The notes under the pieces are model-generated. The model was not told where the DNA came from and made no database searches. It saw nothing but the letters and a program-made list of their open reading frames with translations. Both the position numbers and the translations under genes were made by a program. Source: Cristatella mucedo (lineage: Eukaryota; Bryozoa; Phylactolaemata; Cristatellidae). Taken from it: DNA of 64,000 bases. Positions 1 through 12,400 of the stretch are shown here, in pieces. How positions within the stretch are numbered: the stretch's first letter is position 1; every line of letters begins with the position of its first letter. The DNA is taken from positions 476,501 through 540,500 of the forward strand of contig WPIO01000050.1 of the NCBI GenBank assembly GCA_009760855.2. Reading direction: 5' to 3'.

Positions 1-1000
1 CACCTGCCCGGTCGAAGTGGTCGCGCAGCGTAGCATTTTCTGTCGTCGTGGGCTTTCCCGTGGACCAACCGCCCGCCCTCTACCGGACGCTTTTTCGAAT
101 GCAGGGACGACCCCGACGTCGGTGCGCCGCATGATGACGACATAATATTCGAGGACTTTGCGCGAATGCGACTCAAAGGCGTCGAGGGCGATGAGGCCGA
201 CGCATGATGCGTCCTGGCGACCGGAAGCGGAAGAGACTCGAAAGTCGTCGTCGGAGTTGTCTCTCGTTGCGGCTGACGTCGCTAGTAGAATGGCTTGCTG
301 CTAGAGTAGGTAGTAGGAGCTTGATCGAGGCGCTGTTCAGTGGCCGGCCACGATCCTTCCTTCCTTCCTTCCCTCCTTTCATAGTCGCTATGTGCCGTAC
401 CCGGCGCGTCTGCTCGGCCGCTTTTTTGTTCCGGAAAAAGCACGGCCAAACTGGCGGCAGCAGCAGGGGTGGCATCGGTGCGTCGTCCGCTGCCGCTGCA
501 TGTCGGTATACTCGGGGGCCGAGTAGGCGCAGCGTGCACGCTCGGTCGGGCTGCCGAGCTGACAGCCGTCTATCCTTCGGGCGAGGCGTTTGTTATTGCT
601 AGGTATTGACCTGCCACCTTTTTTTTCTCGTATCGACCTCCTTCCCTCTCGTCGTCTGGTTCCGGGTGCTGTCTTGGTGTAACGGTTTGTGGTGACTGGG
701 TTGGGGTGGAGGCCGGATGCGACGTGCCAGCTCGTGACTCTACCTGTGTCGCCTAGCAGCGGCGCAAGCTGCGTCATTGGGCGTGCGCTGCGTCGTTTCG
801 CCGCCGTTGCGCTCCGACTTAGGCGCTTGTCGACGTGGCTCGTCGTCGTCGTCGGCTGCTGCTTCTCGTGCGATAGTGTCGCCGCGTGTACCACCTGACC
901 GAGCAGCACTCGCCACAGCGAGCCGAGGCGCTGGTGTCATAATCGGGCGGTTGCAATCGCTATATCGGTGGTGGTGGTAGTGGCGCGGAGTTGACCCAGA
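1..1000. other. CpG-rich left edge, no gene assigned
   Basis: GC-rich and CpG-rich with (CGT)n-like runs. Overlapping frames on both strands are open because of composition (for example 204-602 + and 388-909 -), and none shows a recognisable domain. It could be the edge of a CpG island of a gene to the left. Confidence 0.4.
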
Positions 1001-1640
1001 GTGTGGCGGCCTCAGGTGATGCACTCACTGTCTTTGTATATTGCTGCTGCTCTCTCTGTCTGCGATGTCGTGGACGTCACTTGTTTTTGTCTCGGCCAAA
1101 TTTAAAGGAATAGCCATTAATGCCGGACTTGCCGTTCGTGCTGCTTATTGTGGACATGTTTCAGGCTCTGGCAGCAGCAGCATGCTGTGGCATGCTGTGG
1201 CACCATCTTGCCGGTACCCGTCGACATGGCTCGCGAGTGCTTGCGTACTTCACTGCCACAGAAATAATGGGAATAAATTCAATTTGCTACTCGACGCCAT
1301 TGCTCGCATGGTTGCCGTTGGCCGATTGATACGTCTTGACTTCTTGACCTGACTGCTTGAGGTCTTGCTGTCGCCTAACTCGTTTCGGTAGGAGTCCTTT
1401 AAGCGACTGCGTTGCTTCGCAGCCTCGAGTTTTCGTTCAGGAACGAAGCTTGTCTCCCGAGATTCAAGTGTGATTTCGTCGGATGCTCGAGCCGACTGCT
1501 TGCGTAGTCCCAGTTGAATGGGTGTTGACGATATGCTTCAGAGCCCATCAAGGAGATTGAAAGAAAACTTGGCCCTGGATGAAGCAGCATTATCAAGCCT
1601 GTGGTCGGACTCAGGAATTCAGAGTACTACCCGTATGCAG
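1001..1640. other. Unassigned sequence
   Basis: No repeat, RNA or coding signal recognised. A short GCAGCAG/CATGCTGTGG duplication sits near 1172-1200. Confidence 0.4.
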
Positions 1641-1649
1641 AGCCCGGTT

Positions 1650-2395
1650 GAATACCTTCTCAGATTATGAACTTGCTTGCGTGTCACGAATAAATGACTA
1701 AGCTTGCCGCAGGGCTTCGACCGTATGGCCCATGGTGTAACCCAGACATTAAACAAGCTAGGTCTACCGAACGAAAGGGGGAGAGCATACCACTTGTCAG
1801 GACTGCCTTCCTGCAGGCGTACGAGGACTACTGTAGATCGTACCACTATATCCTTCTAGCAATGGCCAAGTCTAGCTTCTATAAAATATTGCTGAATCAC
1901 AAATCCTCAATCAAAAAATGCTGGCACCTACCCTCAACCGTCTCCTTAACCTCACCCATAATAGCTTTTTACCCGGTGATTATTGTGGGCTGTCGCAATT
2001 CGCTTCTTCAGCTTTTTTGTCAGCAAGATCGACAAGATCAGAGTCCTTCCCTAAGGTAACCTCATCCTTACAGGACTCCTCTCAATCAGCTGATTAATTA
2101 GCCTCATTTGTGTGCATCTCCTGACTTGACGAATAAGAAAGAGCTAAAAACGCACCTATTTTGTTTTACAGCATTTAGTGGGTCCTTGAGATTCGTCCGT
2201 TGGGTGCTTATGCATGCTGCCACTAATCATCTTTGCATGCTGACCCTGTACAAGTCAGCTCTAACCATGTTATCCTTGGTGAAATTTTGCATGCTGTTAC
2301 TAACCATATCGGTTACACTTCCTTTACAGTATATGTAAAGTGCCTAGAAAGCGATTCAGTTCTCTGGGGCGCTATACAAATGCATTATTATTGTT
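1650..2395 (+). mobile_element. Family A LINE, internally deleted
   Basis: 1690-2050 matches the ORF2 linker between endonuclease and RT (compare 25160-25400, with the shared GGCCAAGTCTAGCTT block). At about 2110 it jumps to the extreme C-terminus and 3' UTR. It ends with the hairpin and (ATT)-type tail at 2335-2395. The whole RT core is missing, so this is an inert relic. Confidence 0.8.
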
Positions 2396-2399
2396 ATAT

Positions 2400-3145
2400 G
2401 TATAGTGGTAACATTTTCAGCATCAACATGCAAATATGGTTAGTGATAAAAAGCACAGTGTCAGCATGTATAAGCATGCAAATAAACAATCACTGGGATC
2501 CGGCAAATGCTGTCAGAACGGGTGCGTTTTAACTTCCTTTTGAATGGCGACAAGTCATGAGATGTCGTTCCAGGCTTTGGGAGCATACGAACTAAATACG
2601 CAGACGCCAAAGGATTTGAAGTTAGTACGAAGTGTAGCTAACCGATTTCATTGCGATACCTAGCCTAGTGGAGGAATAGTTCCGATAGGCAGGCGGAGTC
2701 AGACAATGAAGGGACCTAAAAGTGAGTGACAGAACGTTGAAGTCGATACATTGCTTGATTGGGAGCCAATGCAGATTGGTTCTAAGTGGTGTGATATGGC
2801 AACTGCGACGCTCATGACAGACAAGCCTAGCTGCAGACTTTTGCACAAGCTGTAAGCGCCTGATTGCACACGCCTGTAGACCAGCAAGCATTGAGCTTCA
2901 GAAATCGAAACGGGATGTTACAAATGCATGGACCAACTTGGAAGTAGCATTTCTGTGTAAACTAACCCACATTTGAGCAATTTTATGAAGCTGAAAGTTG
3001 GCTGACATTACTGTGGAGCTGATGTGATTATCTAGTGCAAGGAGACTTCGGAACAGGACAATTAGATTTTGTTCAGATGCTACGAAGAGTATGCCGACAG
3101 AGCCAATTTTGAGTGTTATGCTTTCTAATTTCTGAGTCACATATG
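2400..3145 (-). mobile_element. Family A LINE fragment, C-terminal RT and 3' UTR
   Basis: Reverse complement matches the end of ORF2 and the 3' UTR. The frame 2622-2891 (-) reads HERRSCHITPLRTNLHWLPI, a diagnostic Family A block. 2898-3140 (-) covers upstream RT sequence in another frame. It lacks its tail and abuts the tail of the + copy at 2395. Frameshifted, non-functional. Confidence 0.85.
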
Positions 3146-4834
3146 AAAAATTAGAGCCTCATGTTGACGGTTTGAGGATGATTTGCAGTGGATTAGAGTG
3201 GATTTCGGTATTTTCCCAAGCCATTTCGGGCGATCGCAGCGAATTTCCAGAGTACGTGGATCCGAAAATTTTCTAATTTTACGTGGATGAGCACACAAAA
3301 CAGTGCACTCTAATGTTCAATGACAACTGGAGCTCGGCGAAATGTATTTCTGATCTTTTCGTCGTGGATGCGGTTGATTTAAGTGGATTGCTGTATAGGC
3401 CCAGGCCATTGCAGCGCATTGCACGAGAGCGGCCGTGCCAATTCAAGTGAAATCGTATGAGTACAATTGTCACATGAGTGCACTGTCGTATGCAAAACAA
3501 AAAGAAGCTTTTCGCACAGGATTTCTTTATCTTTGTGGCGAAAGGCAGCAGATTTCTGTGGTATTGCGGTATTGGCCCGGCTATCTATTTCGGTAGATTT
3601 TGTGAGAATGCGCCAGCGGTATCTCGCGACATTTCTTGGGTACATTTTAAATGTAGTTTAATTTTATATTCCACGCTTTTTGGAGCTTTGCGAAGCTGAT
3701 TTGCGGTGGATTTGAGGCGAATTAAAGTGGATAGCTTTGAATTTCGACATAGGCCTCCGTCTTTGCAGGTCACTTGCATGAGTTCTCGTGGGCATTATGG
3801 CATCACATTTGGCGGCTATCGTATCTCGAATATCTAATCTATCGTATCTCTAATATCTAATAATAACGTAAATCGAATATCTAATACAATATCAGCTCAA
3901 AATTTGAACGTGGCAACGTCAATTTGAGCCTAATATGAGAGGATTGCCGCGGGTTGCAGTAATTTGTTGTACTCGTGGGTGAGCTGCATCAAAGTTATGA
4001 CAATTTATCAGACGAGAACTACGATGGCATATAAAGCATATGTGGGAATCGGTAGCGGCAGTCCAGTTTCTACTGTATGTTTTTGTAAAAGTTGTTTCTG
4101 AGGGCGGGGAGAGGTTCTCTCTGCTGTGAAATGCATGCATTTTCGGTTTGCAATTGCTATTGCCAAGTGACTTGCAGTTGACAGGGATGCAATAGAGTGA
4201 CACAGTATTTGCAAGCTACGCAGCAGAGTGCTGCATTAGCGGCTACCAGCACCCACAGCGTTTTGGAATGGCTTTTTGGATTAGCCCTTGCTTCAGTTTC
4301 TCATGCTCGACGTGCCAATGTCACGATGCTTGCAGTTGTCATGAAGACAATAGCGTCCAGTGATTATTTTACAGCGTCGCTCCTCCCAATCACATGATAG
4401 TAGGAGAGACAAGCCCTACGATTATACCATGCATACGCACGACTCGCTGTTGCAACTTTCGGGCGCTGCTGTACGGCTCGAGCCGTTGCTGCAGCTCCCT
4501 TCAGAGCACTGTACGAAGGTTGGAGATCCTCCCCAATTCTTCAAACGCATTTCAGCCTCGGATTATTTTGCAAGCTCGTGCTGATTGCAAGCCGAGGTCC
4601 AGCAATCAGCTTACTTCCAGGTGTGCGAGTCACTCATTGTGCCGTCGCAGCCCCCCATGTCTTAGGTGCAGCGTCGTGTTCTGGTTCCCGATTTGCTGAT
4701 CCCGGAGTCCTAGGGACACACACTGCACGTAAGCAACGTATGCTGGTATTTACAAAAGCTTCTATAGATTATCTAGAAAGAGAACCATTGCTCTTGGGGT
4801 GCTATGGCAAAGTTTTACTACTACACTATGCACC
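3146..4834. other. Unassigned; weak internal repetition
   Basis: No gene recognised. Related words of the type GATTTGCGGTGGATTT followed by AAAGTGGAT recur near 3188, 3370 and 3699, suggesting an old degenerate repeat with units of several hundred bp. 3825-3885 holds a small array of TATCGTATCTCGAATATCTAAT-like words. Confidence 0.35.
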
Positions 4835-4835
4835 A

Positions 4836-5045
4836 TAATAATAATAATAATGCACTTGATAAAGCGCCCTCAGATAACTCAATCTCTTCCTAGGCGCTTT
4901 ATATATTTTTCCCTAGGTAATATTAATAACACATTATACATTTATATAGCGCCATCAGAGAATTCAATCTCTATCTAGGCACTTTAAATTTACTGCGCTG
5001 GAAGCACGATCGAATGGTTAATGGGTAGCAGTGAAAGTGGTACTT
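4836..5045 (-). mobile_element. Two Family A LINE 3' tails side by side
   Basis: 4836-4905 is the reverse complement of the (ATT)n tail plus hairpin. 4915-5045 is a second tail and start of the 3' UTR in the same orientation (AGCGCCATCAGAGAATTCAA). Both are very short truncations; the second is more diverged. Confidence 0.8.
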
Positions 5046-5740
5046 TCTTATTTCTTATGCCTCACGACAATAGAACAAGGCTACTATCACTGGCTTCTCT
5101 TGGAATCGACGTTCTGATCCTTGAGGCAGATGCAACGGAGGAAGATTTCTAGTAGCCGAGAGATACTTGATGTCCAGACAATAAGCAGTGGCCCGCTGCT
5201 CAAAAAATGTAGCTCTGGGCCATGCAGTGCTGCAATACAGGTCCAGGTGAGGTCGCTCTGTGCAGCTGGACACACTTACTTCGACGCTGATTCCGCCACC
5301 AGCACAAATGGCTAAAGCTCAGCATTGAACCAGGTAAGATTTAGATATCAGATCATGTCTTTCTTCTGCTAATTTTTGGCTTAATAAAAAAAGCAAATTT
5401 TACGAACGACAAAGAATTAGAGTCTGCATAGTGTAATTACTATTACAATTACTTTCATCACATTTTCCTGTCTCGTGCCTTCTTCGTGTCCTAACCCCTC
5501 TTCAATCTGTCTCTCGCTTACTGTCGCTGTGGCAGTTCATCTCACCCTGATCGCTCGTTTGGTCAGATTCCGAGCGTGCAGGTTCGTCACTCAGACGTTC
5601 AATTCTTTCTATTCTCTCATGTAGTGCATCTGCAGTGCTTCTGTACCACCAGACACACGTCTATTTCGGATCGGTAGTTTTTATTAACTTTCTTTCCTGT
5701 CTGCGTAGATTCTCACTACGTACATTCATGCTTTTTTCTC
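5046..5740. other. Unassigned sequence
   Basis: Nothing recognised. Average composition and short frames only. Confidence 0.4.
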
Positions 5741-5873
5741 AGTCACAAGATCTTGTATCTTTCCCTCTCTTTATTTCTTTCACTGCTCTCTCTCTCTCTC
5801 TCTCTCTCCATCGCTCTCTCTATCTCTCTTTTTCTCTTTTTCTCTCTCTCTCTCTTTCTCGCTCTCTCTCCCT

Positions 5874-5937
<64 letters not shown>

Positions 5938-6180
5938 ATCTCTCAGAAACTCCCATCTGATTGTTTTTCTCTCCTTCACAAACTTTCTCTCTCGGCTCTC
6001 TCTTTCTTCCCAGTTCTCCCCCTGTCTCTCTCTCTCTCTCCTTCTCTCTGATTGCTTGCACTTTTTCTCTCCTTCTCTCTGATTTCTTGCACTTTTTCTC
6101 TCTCTCTCTCTCTGATTGCTTGCACTTTTTCTCTCTCTCTTCCCGCCTTCCATTTTTCTCTCTCTCTTTCGCTTCCCACC
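5741..6180. repeat. (TC)n-rich pyrimidine tract with an embedded longer repeat
   Basis: Long CT runs, with the purest stretch at about 5878-5935. At 6040-6140 a longer unit containing CTCTGATTGCTTGCACTTTT occurs three times. Serine/leucine or Arg/Glu frames through it are artefacts. Confidence 0.95.
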
Positions 6181-6761
6181 GCACGTTGTTTTCACGTTCT
6201 TTTGCTCACCGTCTATTACTACGTGTATTTATTTCTCACTTTCTGTCTGTTTCTCTGTACTTCGGTATCTGTCATTTTGTCTCTGTCGCCGTCTGCGGCT
6301 GTCTCTCAACCTCCATCCTTGACAGCAGCCTCTTCAGCAGAATCAGTCTCAGATCTAGTTGCCGATCTGCCCCCATCAGACGCTAGATTTTTTTGTCCAT
6401 TAGATAGTTAGTACGTCGCCCGTCACAAACGTAATATTTACGTATAGTTCCTGGTGCGAGATTAATAGCAGTACTACGACAGTACATAAATTATGAGCAT
6501 GAAATGGAGCCAAGGTTGGCGATAATTTGATAACTTGCATATACAGCTGCAACATCCAATTTCAAATTAGCAATTAATCATTCAAATACTTAAGCTTCAC
6601 AGGACTTACATGTACTTCCATGGCATTCCAGCAGCTTTCGCTGTTCCTTTGCTGTCGCCCGAATTGACGACCGGCCCTGACTCCTGCCCTTTGACCTAAG
6701 GAGTTGGCACACTTGAAAGCTGCCACAATGAGCAATACCGACTGGAAGTCAATCTGCGATA
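6181..6761. other. Unassigned sequence
   Basis: No recognisable feature between the pyrimidine tract and the next LINE. Confidence 0.4.
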
Positions 6762-7860
6762 AAAAATAATAATATTACATTTGTATAGCGCCACAAGAAA
6801 ATTTAATCTCTTTCTCGGCACTTTACATTTGTTGCAAAGGAAGCACGATCGAATGGTTAGTGATAGCATGCTCACTGTCGACAAGCATAACATAGCTGAA
6901 GGTGGCATGAATAGGGTCACCATGTAAATATTTAGAGTGGCTGCATGCAGTGTCACCACGCAGAAGCATTCAAAGAACGAATCACATGGAACCACTATAT
7001 TCCGTGATAAATAGACGCATTTTTATCTTTTTTTTAAATGTCGGAGATGCAGTGACGCCAGTGAGTTCCGGGCTTTGGGGGCATATAAAGACACGGTCTC
7101 CAAACGCTTCGAGGTTCGTACGAAGTGAAGATAAGCGATTCAATTAAAAAAAGTGGATGGTACGATGCTTAGCTTGGTGGGGTAGTAGATCTAATAGGTA
7201 GGCTGGAGCCAAGAATTAAGGCACCCAAAAGTGAGTGACAGAACCTTTAAGTCGATGCGTTGCTTGACCGGAAGCCAGAGAAGGTCGGCAAGAAGGGATG
7301 TGAAGTGGCAACAGCGACGCTCAAGAAAGACAAGCTTGGCTCCAAAGATTTGCACCAGCTGCAAGCGTCTGATTACACTTGCCGGTAGACCAGCAAGCAG
7401 TGAGTTACATAAGTCGAGACTGAATGTCACAAATGCATGGACCAATTTAGATGTAGTATCCTTGAGTAAACAAGCCCAAATTTAAGAAATGTTATATAGC
7501 TGGAAGTAGGCAGATTTGACAGTGGAGCTGATGGGACAGTCTATTGAAAGGTCACTCTGAAACAGGACACCTGGATTTCGTGCAGATTCAACTGGAGATA
7601 GGCTGGCTGGCTGGCAGAGTCGACCCAATTTCTGAATGACACTCGGTTTTCCCATAACTAGTAAGTTGGTTTTATCATAATTCAACTTGAGGAGGAGTTG
7701 CATCTACACCACTGAGATAGAACATGAACCATTTTAATGCAGTGCCAGTGATACCGAGGCGATGTGACAGGCGATCGCTCGAGATGGGCTTGAGACGGTG
7801 AGCGATAGCATCGAGCAAAATAAGCAGAGAAATCATACCCAAGTCTGCATTCTTGACCTT
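6762..7860 (-). mobile_element. Family A LINE fragment with internal deletion
   Basis: On the minus strand it ends with hairpin and AT tail at 6762-6830, preceded by 3' UTR and C-terminal RT. The frame 7482-7703 (-) contains KLNYDKTNLLVMGKPSVI. Near 7690 about 300 bp of the RT core are missing; the sequence then resumes at the region encoding the fingers/palm and stops about 7860. Frameshifted and dead. Confidence 0.85.
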
Positions 7861-7927
7861 TACTTGGCACGTTTAACAATGCCCGGCATCGCCTTTGAAT
7901 TTATAAATTTGACGATTTTCAGCGTCC

Positions 7928-8290
7928 GGTTTTTCAATTTCTGAATCACACTTGGCTAGCTCATCAATAGTAAGTTGGTTGTATCATTATTTAATTTAAG
8001 AAAATTCGCAGACATCCGTGTCAGGATGCCATCTATACATGCTGTAAGGGAGTTAAGAAAATTTGACCCACTGGAGGGCTGGGAGGGATAAAAGCGAATG
8101 TATTACTGAGTGTCATCTGCATGGAAGTGAAAGCCTAGATTGTGATTTACAATCACAGCGGCAAGTGGAAGAGTATAAATCGTGAAAAGAACCGGACCAA
8201 GCACAGAGCCATGATGTACACCATACTTCAGTGGTTCCTCGGATGATTTAAATTCGTTAATATCAGTATGCTGGAGTCTCTCACTGAGAT
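7928..8290 (-). mobile_element. Family A LINE, right half (RT core) of a copy split by another LINE
   Basis: Reverse complement covers the RT core, including sequence for the GVPQGS-to-YADD region (reading frame broken). At 8290 the match stops within the block TCACTGAGAT and continues at 9112. A second LINE therefore sits between. Confidence 0.85.
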
Positions 8291-9111
8291 GATAATAATA
8301 CTAATGATAATATATTTAATATAGCCCCTCAGAGAACTCAATCTCTTTCTAGGTACTTTACATTTGCACTAAATAAAGCACGATCGAATGGTTAGGGGTA
8401 GTATGCTCAATAACAGCAAGAATATCATAACTAGGCGTGAAATTCACAGGGTCAGCATGCAAATATGGTTAGTGGCAGCATGTACAGTTTTCGCACGCAT
8501 GCACACATGAAGAACGAATCGCATGGACCCACTTAATGCTGTGATAAATAGATGCATTATTAGTTTTTTTTAAACATGGCTCAGTTAATGGATGTCATGA
8601 CGCAATTCGGAAGTAAGTTATAGGCTTCGGGAGCATACGAGCTAAAGGCACGGTCTCCAAAGGATTTGAGGTTTGTACGAGGTATAGGTAAACAGTTTGA
8701 TTCCGAAAAGTAGGTGGAGCCAATGGATGGAGAGACCTAAAAGTCAGTGACATAACCTTGATGTCGATGCGTTGCTTGACTGGGAGCCAGTGCAGGTCGG
8801 CGATAAGTAGTGTGATGAGTCAACTGCGACGTTCACGACAGACAACCCTAGCTGCAAAGTTTAGCACAAGCTGTAAGCGCCTGATGGCTCAAGATGGTAG
8901 ACCAGCAAGCAGTGAGTTACAGAAGTCGAGACGAGATGTCACAAATGCATGGACCAATTTAGATGTTGTATCCCTGTCTAAACAAGCCCAAATTTTAGCC
9001 ACGTCAAGAAGCTGAAAGTACGCTGACTTGACTGTGGAGCTGACGTGGTCGTCTAATGAAAGGTCACTTTGGACCATGGTGGCTAGATTGAGTGCAGATG
9101 CAACAGGACAC
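8291..9111 (-). mobile_element. Family A LINE nested inside another Family A LINE
   Basis: Begins at 8291 with the reverse-complemented AT tail and hairpin (to about 8355), then 3' UTR and C-terminal ORF2. Frame 8889-9113 (-) contains KLVHAFVTSRLDFCNSLLAG. It is 5'-truncated at about 9111. The interrupted host copy resumes immediately, so the order of insertion is clear. No obvious target duplication. Confidence 0.85.
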
Positions 9112-9385
9112 ATAGAACCTGAACCTTTGCTGTACAGTGCCAGTGATGCACGGGTGAGATTCTAGACGCTAAAGAAAGACTTCGTGATCAATAGTTTCGA
9201 AAGCTTCCGAAAGAACAAGCAAAGAGACTTTGCCCAAATCAGCATTCCTGAGAAGATGTTACACCCTAAGCAAGGCTGACTCTGTGGAGTGATTAGATGT
9301 AAAATCAGACTGAAACTTACTTGCTTACTAGGTGTGAAGTTTCAAAATACGAATTCAGCTGGTCTGCCACGATCACCTTTGGTAA
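9112..9385 (-). mobile_element. Family A LINE, other half of the split host copy
   Basis: Continues exactly where 8290 left off, at AGAACCTGAACC in the RT core, and extends through the fingers region to about 9385. It shares CAGCTGGTCTGCCACGA with the reverse complement of about 62020. Confidence 0.85.
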
Positions 9386-9398
9386 GCGATTAATTTGC

Positions 9399-9615
9399 CT
9401 ATGCGTGCTGAAACTGTCGCATGCTGCCACTAATCAGACTTGGATGCTGACCCTGTGCATGTCACCCCTAGCCATGTTATTCATGTTTTTTTTTTATCAA
9501 GCTTGATATACTCACCATTCGATCGTGTTTCCTTTGCAGCAAATGTAAAGCGCCTAGAAAAAGATTGAGTTCTCTGAGGGCGCTTTATCAAGTGTATGAT
9601 TGTTATTTTTAAACA
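9399..9615 (+). mobile_element. Family A LINE 3' UTR and tail
   Basis: Contains the GCATGCTG repeats, CACCCCTAGCCATGTTATTC, and the hairpin with a clean AAAGCGCC/GGCGCTTT stem. The coding part is truncated away. Confidence 0.85.
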
Positions 9616-10380
9616 GAATCTGCACGCGATGCTTTCCCGGTGGGGGGGGCTTACTAAATGGTATAGTGAATTCCATTCGTGGTAGTCAGTGGGCCGTGCT
9701 TAACAGCTAGGTCAGCGGACACCCAGCCTTTCCAAAGCAACAAGTTTTCCGAGATGCCGTGGGTGCGAGCTAGTAAATACACATTAGCGGCGGTAATAGG
9801 TCTGCTACCGGCCTATCGCTCTCAAGGGAAACCCATCCCATCGACTGGCGTGTCACTCAATCCTCATCACCAATGGTCGTATCGTACTAAAAATGGAGAA
9901 AATGTGCTTGCTGATGTCAACGCCAACAATTGAATTCCTAACAGAAGGATCGCGCTCGGTCAGCCGTTACCGGCTCGGTCACGTGCGGTCATTTCTGACA
10001 GTCGAAGGATTTAGCTTAAGCCCCTTTTTAATGATCATCCACAGGGTAATCAAATCTGCGACGCAGCGAGGGGACGGCCAGTTATGGTAAGAGAAACCGG
10101 CACGCAATACTCAGGTGAGGCTATCGCGAGATACTCGCAGAGACTGATAGTCAGCCAACTTGGTAGCTGTGCAATACTCGGAGAGCTGCGACCTTGCCTT
10201 GACCTCTAAGGCCATTATCTTGGGCGGAGCTTGTTCTCCGACGACCCATTTGGGCTCAAACTCTCTGCTGCCCCTAAACCTCCGGCTCCGGCAGAGCTCC
10301 GATCAAAGCCGCTAACATTGGCGTGCTGCTCGTTCTTGATCTTTCGTTTGAAACTTGATCGATTCCCAAGTTCTTTCCCA
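9616..10380. other. Unassigned sequence
   Basis: No gene recognised; a run of eight G lies near 9640. Short frames only. Confidence 0.4.
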
Positions 10381-10387
10381 GCTCCCT

Positions 10388-10480
10388 TCTGCTCTCCCCT
10401 CTTTTCTTCCTCTGCTCTCCCCTCTGCTCTCCCCTCTGCTCTCCTCTGCTCTCCCCTCTGCTCTCCCCTCTGCTCTCCCA
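10388..10480. repeat. 12-bp minisatellite (TCTGCTCTCCCC)
   Basis: About seven tandem copies of a CT-rich 12-bp unit with 10-bp variants. Confidence 0.85.
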
Positions 10481-10599
10481 TCTGCCTCCTCGCCAAGCTT
10501 TTAGGAGAGTTAAGTAAGACCGTATGCACATATGCAGTTATGTCTACACAAGCACACGCGTGCGAGCGAGCACTAACACACAGACAGCATAAAAACAAA

Positions 10600-10835
<236 letters not shown>

Positions 10836-10989
10836 GCGCGCCCGCAGGCACAGTCACACGTACGGAAATGCATGCACACTCATACCCGAAACGCACAAAC
10901 ACTGACACGCACACAGACACGCATCAGCTATGCAGCACTTCGCTCATGGTTAAAAGTTTGAAAGTTACAAGTTAGCTGATTCAGCTACC

Positions 10990-10991
10990 TC

Positions 10992-11056
<65 letters not shown>

Positions 11057-11060
11057 ATAC
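10990..11060. repeat. (TA)n microsatellite
   Basis: About 33 TA units, immediately next to the AT-rich tail of the SINE at 11061. Confidence 0.95.
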
Positions 11061-11335
11061 AATTCATTTGTATAGCGCCCCAAGAGAAAGTAATCTCTAT
11101 TCAGGCGCTTCATAATATGCCTCGAGGCTCGAGCCCACGACCTCAACCAGGCCTTGGTCGGGGCGAGCACCTTAACCGCTGGAGCAAACCAGCTCGGCAT
11201 CGCGGCAGAACTGCCTTGATGGCTATTACCGCTTGCAGAGGGCAAGTGAGGATCGCCTTTATGCAAGATTCGCACCTATGACCTGGGTCATAAAGGGCGA
11301 CCACTCTACCAGTGGGCTACGGCCCACGAGCGCAC
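11061..11335 (-). mobile_element. Dimeric tRNA-derived SINE (SINE-A body + SINE-B + LINE tail)
   Basis: Read on the minus strand: a first tRNA-like head with box A TGGTAGAGTGG and box B-like GGTGCGAATC, then the SINE-A body down to TTCTGCCGC. A second tRNA-like head follows (AGCGGTTAAGG; box B GGGCTCGAGCC), then AAGCGCCTGAATAGAGATT, the hairpin tail shared with Family A LINEs, and AT-rich sequence. Both parts also occur alone elsewhere in the window. It would be transcribed by RNA polymerase III from either head and copied by the Family A reverse transcriptase; both are inferences from structure. Confidence 0.8.
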
Positions 11336-11408
11336 AAACTTTGCTCTTACTTACTAGCAGTAGCTCACCAGCGTACTGCAACCAGTAACGAGTACACCTG
11401 ACTCAGCT

Positions 11409-11474
11409 GTGCTCAAGAGCCTCAATTTTCCGCGGGGTGATGTGCTCAAGAGCCTCAATTTTCCGCGGGGTGAT
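11409..11474. repeat. 33-bp exact direct repeat, two copies
   Basis: Units 11409-11441 and 11442-11474 are identical, containing GCCTCAATTTTCCGCGGGG. A recent small tandem duplication. Confidence 0.95.
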
Positions 11475-12395
11475 GTGCAAGGTTGCGCCAGTGAGATAAT
11501 ACTTACAATAGTCCAATCAATCCAAGCATCTTGGTGGCTTCGAAACTGAAGCAAATCTCTGTCTACGCACTTCATATGGACCGAAAAAGCCTATAAAATG
11601 ATCAGCGATCATCGCGTGCACCAGCGCACATGGCCGGTGTAAATGGGGCATCCGAGGACGTATCGACTTATGGAGCTTTGCTGTATGTGTAAGGGAATGT
11701 CTTCGGACGAACGCTGTCGGTCGGCAATGAATTCAAGGCCTATGTGGAGTTGAAGCTGAAGACGAGGTCTGCTACGAATTTTAACTTGATAACCGTCACA
11801 CAGCCAAGCACCGCGGACAGTCGAGTGGTTGACATGTGGGGATAGCCATTGTTGCAATAGCTGACTCGATGTAGTATGAGTGATAGGCTCAATATATAAA
11901 CGCCCCTAGAGTATGGACTGGCCGTTAGCTGAAGATTGCACTTCGGTCTAGTGCCCTTCTTTTGAACGCAATGCCGGCTCGCTACGTGCCCTACTGCAAA
12001 GCTTTTATGTGTATACGAATTAAATTTTGACCTTCCGTTTGAAAATGCATTCGAGTAATTTTCACGTTAGCGACGAGTAATTAAGCTAGAAGTGATTAGC
12101 AGATAATTCTCCCTCGCCAAATTGACGACTTCGGCCTTTGGCACACATTATTGATAATGCACGTGATGCACAAAAGAGAATGATTTCCACTGTGTATAAG
12201 TATAAGTATATATATATATATATGTATAAGTGTGAGCAGCAACCTCGCTTGATGAGAGCTTGAGTAGTATAATGAGTCGCTGGTACAGTGCCCTACCATA
12301 GCTAAGTCTCTTTAAAAGCGGATCAAAGCTTGCAGCACTAGCAGCACTAGCAGCAACGAAGAGCCGATGAAGAGCACGAAAATGTGCAAAATGCG
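11475..12395. other. Unassigned sequence
   Basis: No gene or repeat family recognised apart from a short (TA)n near 12208-12225. Confidence 0.4.
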
Positions 12396-12400
12396 CACAA

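Noticed and set aside
5635-6411. Ser/Leu-rich and Arg/Glu-rich ORFs to 150 codons
   Set aside because: Translation of the (TC)n tract in both directions.
11061-11335. Genuine tRNA genes
   Set aside because: Box A/B-like sequences are present here and in about a dozen other places, but acceptor stems do not pair and the units are followed by SINE bodies.
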